The notes under the pieces are model-generated. The model was not told where the DNA came from. It saw only the letters and a list, made by a program, of their open reading frames with translations, and did not search any database. A stretch of DNA of 41,582 nt from Rhodobacterales bacterium (GTDB lineage: Bacteria > Pseudomonadota > Alphaproteobacteria > Caulobacterales > Hyphomonadaceae), in the NCBI GenBank assembly GCA_014763715.1, contig JACXUV010000021.1, forward strand, positions 1 through 41,582. Reading direction: 5' to 3'. Both the position numbers and the translations under genes were made by a program. The first letter of the stretch is position 1. Each line of letters starts with the position of its first letter. This document shows, one piece after another, positions 15,865-22,640 of the stretch.

Positions 15865-16601
15865 AGCAGGCTCGCCGACTCTTCCTCGGTCGCCGGCGGC
15901 GGATTGAAAAGCCCGCCTTGCGCCTCAGCCTGCCGGATCCTCCGGGCCGCGACCTCGAAGTATTCCGCGTCGAGCTCGATGCCGATGAACTTGAGGCCGA
16001 GCTCGACAGCGGCGGCGCCGGTGGCACCAGATCCCATGAACGGGTCGAGCACCGTGATCGGATTGCGCAGGAAGCCGAGGCACCAGCGCATAAGATCGAG
16101 CGGCTTCTGAGTCGGATGCTCTTTGTCATACGAGGTGACCGAGCGGCGGAACATCTTGGCGGGAAACCCCCAGCTGCACCAAGCGAGCTCGCATTGCGCC
16201 AGCGAGAAATTCTGCGGCTGCGCCTTATCCCAAATTAGGAAGCCCTGACTCGGTGGCAGCTCAAAGTAATTGCCGCCCCAGATGATCTGCGCGTCGGACA
16301 TGTCCCGCATCTGCCCCAGCAGATCAGGCCCCACCGGCGCGGCATCCCAATCCTTTTTAGAGTGTTTCTGGCGAACCGGGTTCGCCGAGATATTGATGCC
16401 ATAAGGCGGGTCGGTGACGACCGCGCTCACGCGCCCGATCACCGGCAGGATCTTCGAGCAATCCCCCTGCACCAGCATCGAGGCGCCCACATACTCGATC
16501 CGGGCGGCGCCGGCATCCATGATGCGCTCATGCCGGGCGCGCATCGCCCCGATCGCGGCGTCGTATGATTTGGCGGAGTCATCTAGCGGATCGTAGTCCA
16601 T
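15861..16601 (-). CDS. Orphan phage DNA methyltransferase (N6-adenine/N4-cytosine type)
   Basis: The product is 246 aa. The catalytic motif TDPPYGI is at about residues 63-69. The S-adenosylmethionine motif DPFMGSGATGAAAVELG lies towards the C-terminus, followed by FIGIELDAEYFEVAARRI. This IV-before-I order is that of beta-type N6/N4 methyltransferases. Between them HPTQKPLDLMRWCL is another family signature. The ATG at 16601 is preferred to an upstream TTG. No restriction endonuclease lies nearby, so this is an orphan enzyme, as often found in phages to protect DNA or alter regulation. It is the last gene of the minus-strand block, downstream of a terminator, so it may have its own promoter. 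Confidence 0.92.
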   Translation of the reverse strand: MDYDPLDDSAKSYDAAIGAMRARHERIMDAGAARIEYVGASMLVQGDCSKILPVIGRVSAVVTDPPYGINISANPVRQKHSKKDWDAAPVGPDLLGQMRDMSDAQIIWGGNYFELPPSQGFLIWDKAQPQNFSLAQCELAWCSWGFPAKMFRRSVTSYDKEHPTQKPLDLMRWCLGFLRNPITVLDPFMGSGATGAAAVELGLKFIGIELDAEYFEVAARRIRQAEAQGGLFNPPPATEEESASLL

Positions 16602-16623
16602 GGCAGCCCTGTTCTGTTGCGGA

Positions 16624-16656
16624 AACAAAAAGGGCCCCCGCCCTGCGGCGGAGGCC
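16624..16656 (-). terminator. Rho-independent terminator after the membrane/coiled-coil gene
   Basis: Read on the minus strand, GGCCTCCGCC and GGCGGGGGCC pair around a short loop, with one mismatch, and are followed by CTTTTTGTTT. This is a strong intrinsic terminator shape. It ends the block 20665 to 16686 and separates it from the methyltransferase gene. Confidence 0.8.
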
Positions 16657-16685
16657 TCGGAAGCGGGGCCAGGCGATCGCCCCCG

Positions 16686-17357
16686 CTATTCGTTTTCGCC
16701 CTGAGGGTCCGGATCCTCGGCCGGGCTGGCAATATGCTCGCCAACGCCGATGATGTAGTCCTCGCCATCGTGGAGTCGCACCGGATACTTCCGGCCATGA
16801 AACACGCCCCGGACACCCGTGTGCGGACTATCCACCGGCTCGCGCACGCTTTCGCCCACCTGGTCGCGATAGATGCGCTCATCGTTCTCATCGAACAGGG
16901 CGGCAATCTCGGCCGGCCAGATCTCCGCGTCCCGCTTTCCGTCATAGTCGTAAACCGAGCCGCCAAGGTAAGTCTTGGCGTATAGTGGAGAAACCCGCAC
17001 CATCTCGAAGATGCCGGGGCCGAGCCGGCGTTTGGCGAACATCATTCCGCAATCGCGGTCGATCAGTGCCTTGAGCGTCGAGGCCGGAGGCGTGCCGCGC
17101 TCAGCCAGCGCCAAGTTGGCCCTGAGCAGCTGCTCGGCCATTTGCTGGCGTTCCGTTATCAGATGATCGATGCGCTGGTCACGCTCCACCACCTGCGCGT
17201 CGAGCTTGTCAAGCCTTCGCTCAAGACGGTCGACCCACCCGCCCCGGCTATCCAGAAACGCCTTGATAAGCCACCCCGCTCCCGTTCCCAGAAGCGTCAC
17301 CCCGGCCGACAGCCACGGCCAGTTTCTTGCAATAAAATGCGGATCCGCATCACTCAT
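16686..17357 (-). CDS. Membrane-anchored coiled-coil protein with PAS-like C-terminal domain
   Basis: The product is 223 aa. A membrane segment lies at about residues 14-34 (WLSAGVTLLGTGAGWLIKAFL), followed by a charged coiled coil at about 38-85 (VDRLERRLDKLDAQVVERDQRIDHLI). A globular domain then follows, in which FEMVRVSPLYAKTYLGG, the DYDGKRDAEIWP stretch and YIIGVGEHI resemble a PAS fold. Its place beside the endolysin, and the membrane helix plus coiled coil, recall inner-membrane spanins, but spanins do not normally carry such a C-terminal domain. I do not assign a firm function. A strong terminator follows it. Confidence 0.7.
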   Translation of the reverse strand: MSDADPHFIARNWPWLSAGVTLLGTGAGWLIKAFLDSRGGWVDRLERRLDKLDAQVVERDQRIDHLITERQQMAEQLLRANLALAERGTPPASTLKALIDRDCGMMFAKRRLGPGIFEMVRVSPLYAKTYLGGSVYDYDGKRDAEIWPAEIAALFDENDERIYRDQVGESVREPVDSPHTGVRGVFHGRKYPVRLHDGEDYIIGVGEHIASPAEDPDPQGENE

Positions 17358-17428
17358 TTAACCACCTCGCCCCCGTTGGGAGTGCAGGCCCGCCACCATG
17401 GGCGGGCCTGCGCCAGTCTCAGTCCCGC

Positions 17429-18016
17429 CTAGCCGGCGGCGACGCACGCCTGCAGGCGATCGGCGCTTGCCTGCACTGGCGCCCACACCGCCAGATATTC
17501 ATCGAGCGTGAGGTCCGGATCCTTGGAAAAGCCATCGATCACGCCGCCGGCATTGGTGCCCACGATCCGCCGGGCAGCGAAACCCGCCCAAAAAACGCGG
17601 TAGCCGGTCGGTGTATCGAGGCCGATAGCCCGGCCGGCATCGGTGAGCAGCGCCGGCAGCTCGGCCGTTACAGCCTTCACGTCACCGCGAGCACAGACTT
17701 GGCCCGCGGACGGATCGGTCTGCAGGCGGCCATCGATGACCACGCAATTTGCGGCGGAGTCGGCATAGGCGCCGACCAGCGTGCGGATCTTCGGCCCGTA
17801 TTCAGCAATAACCGCCTTGGTGTCCGGCTGCAGGATCCCGGCCTCGCAAAGGTCGGCGAGATCTGCCACGGCCGGCGCAATATCCGCCTGCACAATGGCG
17901 CCCGCTTGACGTGGCGTGTTGTCCTTGTCCTGCACGGACGGAAGCGCCTGCAGGGCTGCGCAGGCCGATAGCGAGAATGCGGCGGCCGCGAGGGCCGCAA
18001 GGTGTAGCAGTTTCAT
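17429..18016 (-). CDS. Phage-encoded lipoprotein of unknown function
   Basis: The product is 195 aa with a clear lipoprotein signal (LLHLAALAAAAFSLSAC, lipobox LSAC at residues 16-19). The ATG at 18016 has AAGGAAAA just upstream on the minus strand. The mature part has paired cysteines (LADLCEAG, AANCVVIDG, GQVCARGD) and no recognised domain. Its location one gene after the endolysin raises the possibility of an outer-membrane spanin or a superinfection-exclusion lipoprotein. Outer spanins are usually much shorter, so this remains open. Confidence 0.72.
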   Translation of the reverse strand: MKLLHLAALAAAAFSLSACAALQALPSVQDKDNTPRQAGAIVQADIAPAVADLADLCEAGILQPDTKAVIAEYGPKIRTLVGAYADSAANCVVIDGRLQTDPSAGQVCARGDVKAVTAELPALLTDAGRAIGLDTPTGYRVFWAGFAARRIVGTNAGGVIDGFSKDPDLTLDEYLAVWAPVQASADRLQACVAAG

Positions 18017-18030
18017 GGTGTTTTCCTTTC

Positions 18031-18147
18031 TTAGGGGTAGAGGTTCCCGGTGCGGGCCATCACAAGGTCCACCGCAGCGAGGGCGATAATCAGGGAGATT
18101 GCGAGGCCGGCGCCCCCGATCAGAAGCCACCGGCCGAGACGGCGCAT
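18031..18147 (-). CDS. 38-aa single-span membrane peptide, holin or lysis-accessory candidate
   Basis: This short frame lies between the endolysin stop (18151) and the lipoprotein start (18016). It encodes MRRLGRWLLIGGAGLAISL, then IIALAAVDLVMARTGNLYP: a basic N-terminus, one hydrophobic helix of about 22 residues, and a short polar tail. It starts three bases after the endolysin stop, as expected for a coupled gene. Small membrane peptides beside endolysins are often holins or pinholins. That role is inferred only from position and shape. Confidence 0.55.
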   Translation of the reverse strand: MRRLGRWLLIGGAGLAISLIIALAAVDLVMARTGNLYP

Positions 18148-18150
18148 CGA

Positions 18151-18765
18151 TCAGGCTGCCAGCTTGAGCTCAGGCACCACCTGGCCGGCGCGCGCCATCA
18201 CCATCACCTCGGCGCGATTGAGCGCCATGGCGGTCGCGAAGCTGGTCACGCTCAAGAGGCGGCGCATCCACCCCCGGCCGAACGTGCGAAACGTAGACAG
18301 ATCGAAATAGAACCAGAGCCGGGTATTACCGACCTCATTAATGAGATCGAAGACGTTGATCTTGCTGGCGGCGCTGAGCGTTTTCGGGCCCATCACGCCA
18401 TCGACCTGCACCTTGATGCGCGAGAGACTATTGATTGCTTTCTGCAGCATCCGGACGGCTCGGGCAGGGCCCGAATTGACCGCAATGTCGAAGATCAGGA
18501 AGTCCAGCCCGCCGGGCAGGCGATCCCCCTGCACCGCCTCCCAATACCATGCATGATAAATCGGCATGACCTTTTCAATGCTCAGACTGCGCATCTCATC
18601 GTCGGGAACATCCCGCACCCTACGACCGGTCCATCGGGCATAGGTTGCCTTGGTGACGCCCCGCATGGTGACGCCGCCCGGATCCTTTGGGTTATCGGAA
18701 TACCCGCCCTCATGACTCAGTGTCTCCACCAATGCGAGGCGAAAATTCGGCGTGTAGATATTCAC
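18151..18765 (-). CDS. Phage endolysin, glycoside hydrolase family 108 (muramidase)
   Basis: The product is 204 aa and cuts the glycan strands of peptidoglycan. The signature SHEGGYSDNPKDPGG at about residues 17-31 carries the catalytic Glu19 and is followed by TMRGVTKATYARW, as in GH108 enzymes. A second conserved part, DFLIFDIAVNSGPARAVRMLQ near residues 88-108, belongs to the companion peptidoglycan-binding domain, together with DGVMGPKTL. The C-terminus has a hydrophobic helical stretch (SFATAMALNRAEVMVMA). There is no N-terminal signal peptide, so export would need a holin; the 38-aa gene just downstream is a candidate. It overlaps the DUF1353 gene by four bases. Confidence 0.92.
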   Translation of the reverse strand: MNIYTPNFRLALVETLSHEGGYSDNPKDPGGVTMRGVTKATYARWTGRRVRDVPDDEMRSLSIEKVMPIYHAWYWEAVQGDRLPGGLDFLIFDIAVNSGPARAVRMLQKAINSLSRIKVQVDGVMGPKTLSAASKINVFDLINEVGNTRLWFYFDLSTFRTFGRGWMRRLLSVTSFATAMALNRAEVMVMARAGQVVPELKLAA

Positions 18766-19322
18766 GGCAGCATCACCCCCTTGGATCTCGCATAGCCGGT
18801 GAGGGCCATCTTGGCGGCCATGAACAGGGCCTTGCGAATGGTCGCCCCACGCTCACGATAGACAGCCTCACGGCCGGCAAGTTCGGCGACCAGATCCGCA
18901 TTATCCGGATCGATTTGCGTGATGCGATCCGGAAAGGCGTGCCGGGCGAACTCGACGCCGGCATAGGCGACCTCGCGGTGCACCCACTTGACGCCAAGAT
19001 CCTGCATCGCGCCCTTGTAAAGCAGGTTTGCCTCGCGGAGCGACACAAGCCCGCTTTCCAGCGCCCAATCATGGATCGCGGCCGGACCCCACCATTGCGG
19101 ATGCTTCGGCTGCCACAGCCTGAGCGGCCGGGGCAGCGAATGGATGTCGAACACAAAGCCGGCCGGCACAGTGAAATCACGGTACCAGAGCGAGCGGAGG
19201 ATCCGATATTCCGGCCGGCCTTGGCGCAGCGATCCGGTTTCCTCCACCTCAGACGGGTGGAGCACCAGCCCCCGCGCGACTTCCAACGTGGCCGGCCGCA
19301 CACATTGCGGCGTCCAGAACAT
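18762..19322 (-). CDS. DUF1353 family phage protein
   Basis: The product is 186 aa. The core SLWYRDFTVPAGFVFDIHSLPRPLRLW, followed by WWGPAAIHDWALESG, is the DUF1353 signature: a strand-rich segment, then a conserved AAxxHDWA motif. The family is frequent next to endolysins and tail genes in tailed phages and in gene-transfer-agent-like clusters. Its conserved Asp and His residues suggest an enzymatic or metal-binding role that is not established. The gene starts seven bases after the upstream gene's stop and overlaps the endolysin gene (ATGA-type). Confidence 0.85.
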   Translation of the reverse strand: MFWTPQCVRPATLEVARGLVLHPSEVEETGSLRQGRPEYRILRSLWYRDFTVPAGFVFDIHSLPRPLRLWQPKHPQWWGPAAIHDWALESGLVSLREANLLYKGAMQDLGVKWVHREVAYAGVEFARHAFPDRITQIDPDNADLVAELAGREAVYRERGATIRKALFMAAKMALTGYARSKGVMLP

Positions 19323-19328
19323 GGCGAT

Positions 19329-19721
19329 TCAGCCCCCCTGGCCCGAGACGGTCGTGGGCTGCAGGGCCGTCGGATCCGTTGCCGTGGGCGCCGGCTGGAC
19401 CGGAGCCGGAGGAACTGGCGCCGGCGCCGGGCTGGTCAACGCCTTATAATCATCGACCACGAATTGCAGCCCGGCGCCGCTCAGCAGCTCGCCCACATCC
19501 TCGCGGATCTCGGCATAAAGGCGCAAGCCTCTCTGGTGCTGCTCATTAATGATGCGCATGGCCTCATCGTGGGCGGCAATAGCGCCCTGCTCGGCCGCCG
19601 CGATTTTTCCGAGGATCTTCTGATATTGCGGGCTGTCCTTGATCTGCTCACTGAGCAGCGGCAACAGGCCCATGAGAGCCGCCTGCACCAGAACACCATT
19701 GTCCGTTTTTCCAATACCCAT
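19329..19721 (-). CDS. Hypothetical phage protein with Pro/Ala-rich tail
   Basis: The product is 130 aa. It has a helical body (residues about 10-80, with VLVQAALMGLLPLLSEQI and AAEQGAIAAHDEAMRIINEQHQ) and a low-complexity tail of Pro, Ala and Thr from residue 98 (PAPAPVPPAPVQPAPTATDP). I do not recognise the family. AGGAG lies upstream of the ATG on the minus strand. It sits between the tail-appendage gene and the DUF1353 gene in one transcription unit, so a late structural or lysis-associated role is plausible. Confidence 0.72.
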   Translation of the reverse strand: MGIGKTDNGVLVQAALMGLLPLLSEQIKDSPQYQKILGKIAAAEQGAIAAHDEAMRIINEQHQRGLRLYAEIREDVGELLSGAGLQFVVDDYKALTSPAPAPVPPAPVQPAPTATDPTALQPTTVSGQGG

Positions 19722-19768
19722 GATTTACTCCTTTCGAGCGTCGTTAGCTTTGTTTTGAGGAAGGCCGA

Positions 19769-20665
19769 TCAGGCGCCCGGATGCACCGCGATCGATCTAT
19801 TCATCCAGAAATGGGCGGCGCCTGTTTCCACGATGACACCATCCGCCGCCGCGCCGGCATCGACCTCGCGGTAATAAACGCCGGTCACCCCGTCATTTAT
19901 TGCGGCCTCAAACCAGCCGGCAGGCGTCTCAGGCGCGCCGCTGTAGCCGATGGAATGCAGGATCTGCAGAGACAGATCCTCGGTCACCGTCAGCGAACCG
20001 AATTCGCGGCTGAGATCGAAACCATGCGTCTCGGCCGTTGGCCCGTCAAAGGTCGGCGAAGCGCCAGCCCCTGAGATCCGCAGGATATTGGCGCAAGGAT
20101 AAATCGCACCGCCCCCAATCGAGAAAGTATAGCTCGCCGGCTCAGATGCACCGGCGATCTTGTAGGCAAACACTTGCGCCGCATTCGGATCATTTGGCGT
20201 CAGATCCGTGTTGACCATTGATCCGATCGCCGTCCACCCGGCCGGCGGCGACACCGTGCCGGTTGTGCTGACATAACCGATAAAACAGCCGAGCAGCAGA
20301 TCGCCCTCGGTGACGCCCTCAGGCGCCGCCACGGTCGCGCTATCGGTCGAGCCGGAGACACTCTGGACGATCGGCGCGCCGGTTGGCCCGGCCGCCACGG
20401 CACCAGCCGCCATGAAGGCGAGCGTGTATCCGCGCCCGGATGATTTGGCCGAATGAGAAAAGGCGCCCGGATCTTCGCCGCTATGCGGCACGTCCGCCTT
20501 GGACGCGACCGCGAGCGAGCTATTGCTGCCGCCGCCGCCCTGATGCTCCAGCGAGTAACCTACCGGCGCGGTATAAATCAGCGAGGCATCCCGCCAGAGG
20601 CCAAATTCAACACCAAGGAAGCCATGGAAGCCGAGGTCGCTGCCCTGCTCGCTGGAGGCGCCCAA
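19769..20665 (-). CDS. Tail-appendage-like protein, apparently 5'-truncated
   Basis: The open frame is 298 codons. Residues about 95-298 form a strand-rich domain with SPPAGWTAIGS, FAYKIAGASEPASYTFS and ILRISGAG, a pattern common in phage tail fibres and appendages. Residues about 31-90 look like the second half of another copy of the same domain (APVGYSLEHQ, LAVASKAD, EDPGAFSHS, GYTLAFMAAGA). The first 30 residues do not fit and lie antisense to the end of a plus-strand frame. I therefore think the original 5' end has been lost, with the join near 20575. If translated today it could start at the ATG at 20413. Confidence 0.68.
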   Translation of the reverse strand: MGASSEQGSDLGFHGFLGVEFGLWRDASLIYTAPVGYSLEHQGGGGSNSSLAVASKADVPHSGEDPGAFSHSAKSSGRGYTLAFMAAGAVAAGPTGAPIVQSVSGSTDSATVAAPEGVTEGDLLLGCFIGYVSTTGTVSPPAGWTAIGSMVNTDLTPNDPNAAQVFAYKIAGASEPASYTFSIGGGAIYPCANILRISGAGASPTFDGPTAETHGFDLSREFGSLTVTEDLSLQILHSIGYSGAPETPAGWFEAAINDGVTGVYYREVDAGAAADGVIVETGAAHFWMNRSIAVHPGA

Positions 20666-20668
20666 TGA
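20576..20668 (+). pseudogene. Possible 3' remnant of a plus-strand phage gene
   Basis: The frame ending at 20668 finishes PPEAKFNTKEAMEAEVAALL and then AGGAQ, which reads like a natural protein C-terminus. Its stop overlaps the next ATG (ATGA) in the same style as the other gene pairs in this operon. Upstream of about 20575 the same frame is only the antisense of the tail-appendage gene. This suggests the gene lost its 5' part. The evidence is thin because the piece is short. Confidence 0.35.
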
Positions 20669-21111
20669 ACGCCACCACCGCCGAAACCCTCGCCGATCTG
20701 GCGGCCAGCCTGCAGGAAGGCTTGCCGCTGGACGTGGCTTGCTTCCGGATCAACGACGCAATGGAAGGGCTCGGCCTACTCGGCCAGCCCGGCCTCCGCA
20801 TCTACCCGGAAAAGGCAACCTATGAACAGGTCGAGAAATTGATCCGGGCGGCCTTGCCCGGTTGGGGCTGGCGCACCGCGCAGAGCTCCGCGTCGACCAG
20901 CCCCTTACTGTTCCCCTGTTATGAGGATCCGAAGCACGGCGCCCGGCTGGAGCGGCAATATCCGCCCGAGCGCTGGCACCGGCGCCAAGACGTCCACCTC
21001 AACATTCACCCGCCGATCGACAGCGCGGCCGCCCTATGCGCGGCCCTGCTGGTGACGCTCGCCACGATCCTGCAGGACCGCCAAGCCGCGGAGGCGCGCG
21101 CCCATGTCTGA
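20665..21111 (+). CDS. Hypothetical phage protein, 148 aa
   Basis: I do not recognise this protein. It begins MNATTAETLADLAASLQEG and contains a central RIYPEKATYEQVEKLIRAALPGW segment and a hydrophobic C-terminal helix (AAALCAALLVTLATILQ). Similar short acidic or mixed proteins occur in the early, variable regions of phages. The start overlaps the preceding stop by ATGA and the end overlaps the next gene by eight bases. It is the first complete member of a six-gene plus-strand operon that ends in the integrase. Confidence 0.72.
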   Translation: MNATTAETLADLAASLQEGLPLDVACFRINDAMEGLGLLGQPGLRIYPEKATYEQVEKLIRAALPGWGWRTAQSSASTSPLLFPCYEDPKHGARLERQYPPERWHRRQDVHLNIHPPIDSAAALCAALLVTLATILQDRQAAEARAHV

Positions 21112-21523
21112 CAATTTCCCGCGTTGGGGCTTTGCCCCCTATGAGGCCGAGGAATGGACAATTCGCAGCGACAAGAGTCGAAGCGAAATTATCGAAGAGG
21201 CCCGCAGCCAATACGGCGAGACGTTCGTGATCGGACGTTTCGGCCCGCCTGAGCTCAGCCAGTTCCGCATCGATGCGGCCGCGCTGATCGAGAGCGCGCT
21301 GGAAGGGTGCGGGCCGGCCGGCGAATCCGTTGCCGCCGAAATTGGCGAAGATGGCGAGCACGGCCTTGATAACCTGCCCGATCTTGCGCTCGCCGAACTG
21401 CAGGAACTCTTGACCGCCGCCTGCCGGCACTGGGTCGAGAGGCATGAAGTGCGCAGCTACTACCTGAGCGGCCCGACCGAAATCGAACACTTCAATTCAG
21501 AAGAGGCCCGATCCGATGGCTGA
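21104..21523 (+). CDS. Hypothetical acidic phage protein, 139 aa
   Basis: I do not recognise this protein. It is acidic, starts MSDNFPRWGFAPYEAEEW, and has a helical middle (IDAAALIESALEGCG and LPDLALAELQELLTAACRHWVERH). It overlaps the genes on both sides by eight bases, so its place in the operon is secure even though its role is unknown. No signal peptide or membrane segment is present. Confidence 0.72.
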   Translation: MSDNFPRWGFAPYEAEEWTIRSDKSRSEIIEEARSQYGETFVIGRFGPPELSQFRIDAAALIESALEGCGPAGESVAAEIGEDGEHGLDNLPDLALAELQELLTAACRHWVERHEVRSYYLSGPTEIEHFNSEEARSDG

Positions 21524-22148
21524 CATGATCGTCTCCACTTTTCAGCGCGGCGGCTCATCGCTGGTGATGCAAATGCTCTATGCCGGCGGTCTCGATTGCG
21601 CTGGATCCGCCCCGGATTTCGAGGATGGCCGCGCCATGCTCCGCAGGGAGTCCGGCAACGACGCGCAATGGATCTCAGGCGAAGACGGCGCCGTGAAGCT
21701 GCTGGAACCTCAGCGGTTCAAGACGGGCCAGCGCGTGGCCCTGAGCGCCATCTGGCTCGATCGCGACCCTATGGCCCGCGCGCGCAGCGCCGTGCGCTTC
21801 ATGGCCTCGAAGGGCGTACCCATCGCCGCCGCGCGCCAGAGCATGCGCGCCTTTGCGAGCAGCTACGTCCACGACCGAAAAATGGCACTCCACCACCTGG
21901 CCGGCCTCTGCGCGGGCAATGTGATGGCGCTCACCTTCGAGGAACTGGTGCAGGACCCGCGCAAGGCGGCCCGCATGATCGCCGGCCTCATACCCCACAG
22001 GGGCCTCGATCAGGCGGCGATGGCATCCGTTGCCATCCCTCGGCCCGCCGGGCTCGCCCCTGAAATGCTTGAGCCGCGCCTGCTACAGCTATGGGCCAGC
22101 GGCCGCATGGCCGTACCGGCCGGCCGGATCGGATCCGCCCATGCCTGA
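21516..22148 (+). CDS. Sulfotransferase-like P-loop protein encoded by the phage element
   Basis: The product is 210 aa. The start STFQRGGSSLVMQML resembles the 5'-phosphosulfate-binding loop of sulfotransferases. IWLDRDPMARARSAVRFMASK supplies the Arg...Ser pattern of the 3'-phosphate site, and VMALTFEELVQDPRKAARMI matches the family's Fe/Y-E-D/E-L-V-x-D-P segment. It is shorter than typical sulfotransferases (250-350 aa), so substrate loops may be missing. The target is unknown; modification of a surface glycan or of phage structures is possible. It lies inside an overlapping gene chain with the integrase. Confidence 0.66.
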   Translation: MADMIVSTFQRGGSSLVMQMLYAGGLDCAGSAPDFEDGRAMLRRESGNDAQWISGEDGAVKLLEPQRFKTGQRVALSAIWLDRDPMARARSAVRFMASKGVPIAAARQSMRAFASSYVHDRKMALHHLAGLCAGNVMALTFEELVQDPRKAARMIAGLIPHRGLDQAAMASVAIPRPAGLAPEMLEPRLLQLWASGRMAVPAGRIGSAHA

Positions 22149-22353
22149 TCTGGAGCGCATTGTCCTGCTCGGGTTCGTGGGCATTTTCCTGCTCGCCATT
22201 GGCGGCGGCGGCGTGGTGTTCGCCGGCAAGGGCGAGCCTGTCGACCGCACCGGCCGCACGCTGCAGGTCTTGGCCGGGCTGATCGTGATGCTCGCCGGGC
22301 TCGCCTGCGCGATGAGCGCCCTCGCCAGCGTTTTCACGGCGACAACAAAATGA
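22141..22353 (+). CDS. Small two-span membrane protein
   Basis: The product is 70 aa and starts at the ATG that overlaps the preceding stop by eight bases. It has two membrane helices (IVLLGFVGIFLLAIGGGGVVF and LQVLAGLIVMLAGLACAMSAL) joined by a short charged loop (GKGEPVDRTGRT). I do not recognise the family. Small membrane proteins in phage accessory regions may act as holins or superinfection-exclusion factors. It is not near the endolysin but could still serve such a role. Confidence 0.65.
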   Translation: MPDLERIVLLGFVGIFLLAIGGGGVVFAGKGEPVDRTGRTLQVLAGLIVMLAGLACAMSALASVFTATTK

Positions 22354-22640
22354 CCGACAAGCCGGAGCATTCCCGCCCCGGCCGGGGCCCGCACGACCAA
22401 AATCGCCTCACAGCCACCGAGGCGCGGCGGGCGGGCCCCCCACCCCCTAACCGCATCCTGCGGGAAATGGTGCAGGTTGCGATCGACAACGGCCTGCAGA
22501 TCACAGAAATCATCGCCGAGCCCGATGGCACGCTGCGCCTCTTGACGGATCGGGCGGAAACGGCGCCAATGCGCGACCCCTTAGAAGAGGCGAGGGCGTC
22601 GCGTGCGAGTAAAGGTAACAGGGTTGCGAACCGCCACTAA
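22350..22640 (+). CDS. Small protein preceding the integrase
   Basis: The product is 96 aa. A polar Pro/Arg-rich N-terminus precedes a compact region ILREMVQVAIDNGLQITEII, then AEPDGTLRLLTDR. This pattern (helix, G-hydrophobic strand, PDGT turn, strand) is common in small proteins encoded just before phage integrases in alphaproteobacteria. The function is not known; an excision or integration accessory role is an inference. It overlaps the upstream gene by ATGA and the integrase start by 38 bases. Confidence 0.68.
   Translation: MTDKPEHSRPGRGPHDQNRLTATEARRAGPPPPNRILREMVQVAIDNGLQITEIIAEPDGTLRLLTDRAETAPMRDPLEEARASRASKGNRVANRH

Noticed and set aside
15861-16601. Restriction-modification system
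   Set aside because: The methyltransferase has no endonuclease or specificity gene beside it, so it is treated as an orphan phage enzyme.
20453-20575. Plus-strand start of a 71-codon gene opposite the tail-appendage gene
   Set aside because: This part reads as arginine/alanine antisense text; only the last 25-30 codons look like protein.
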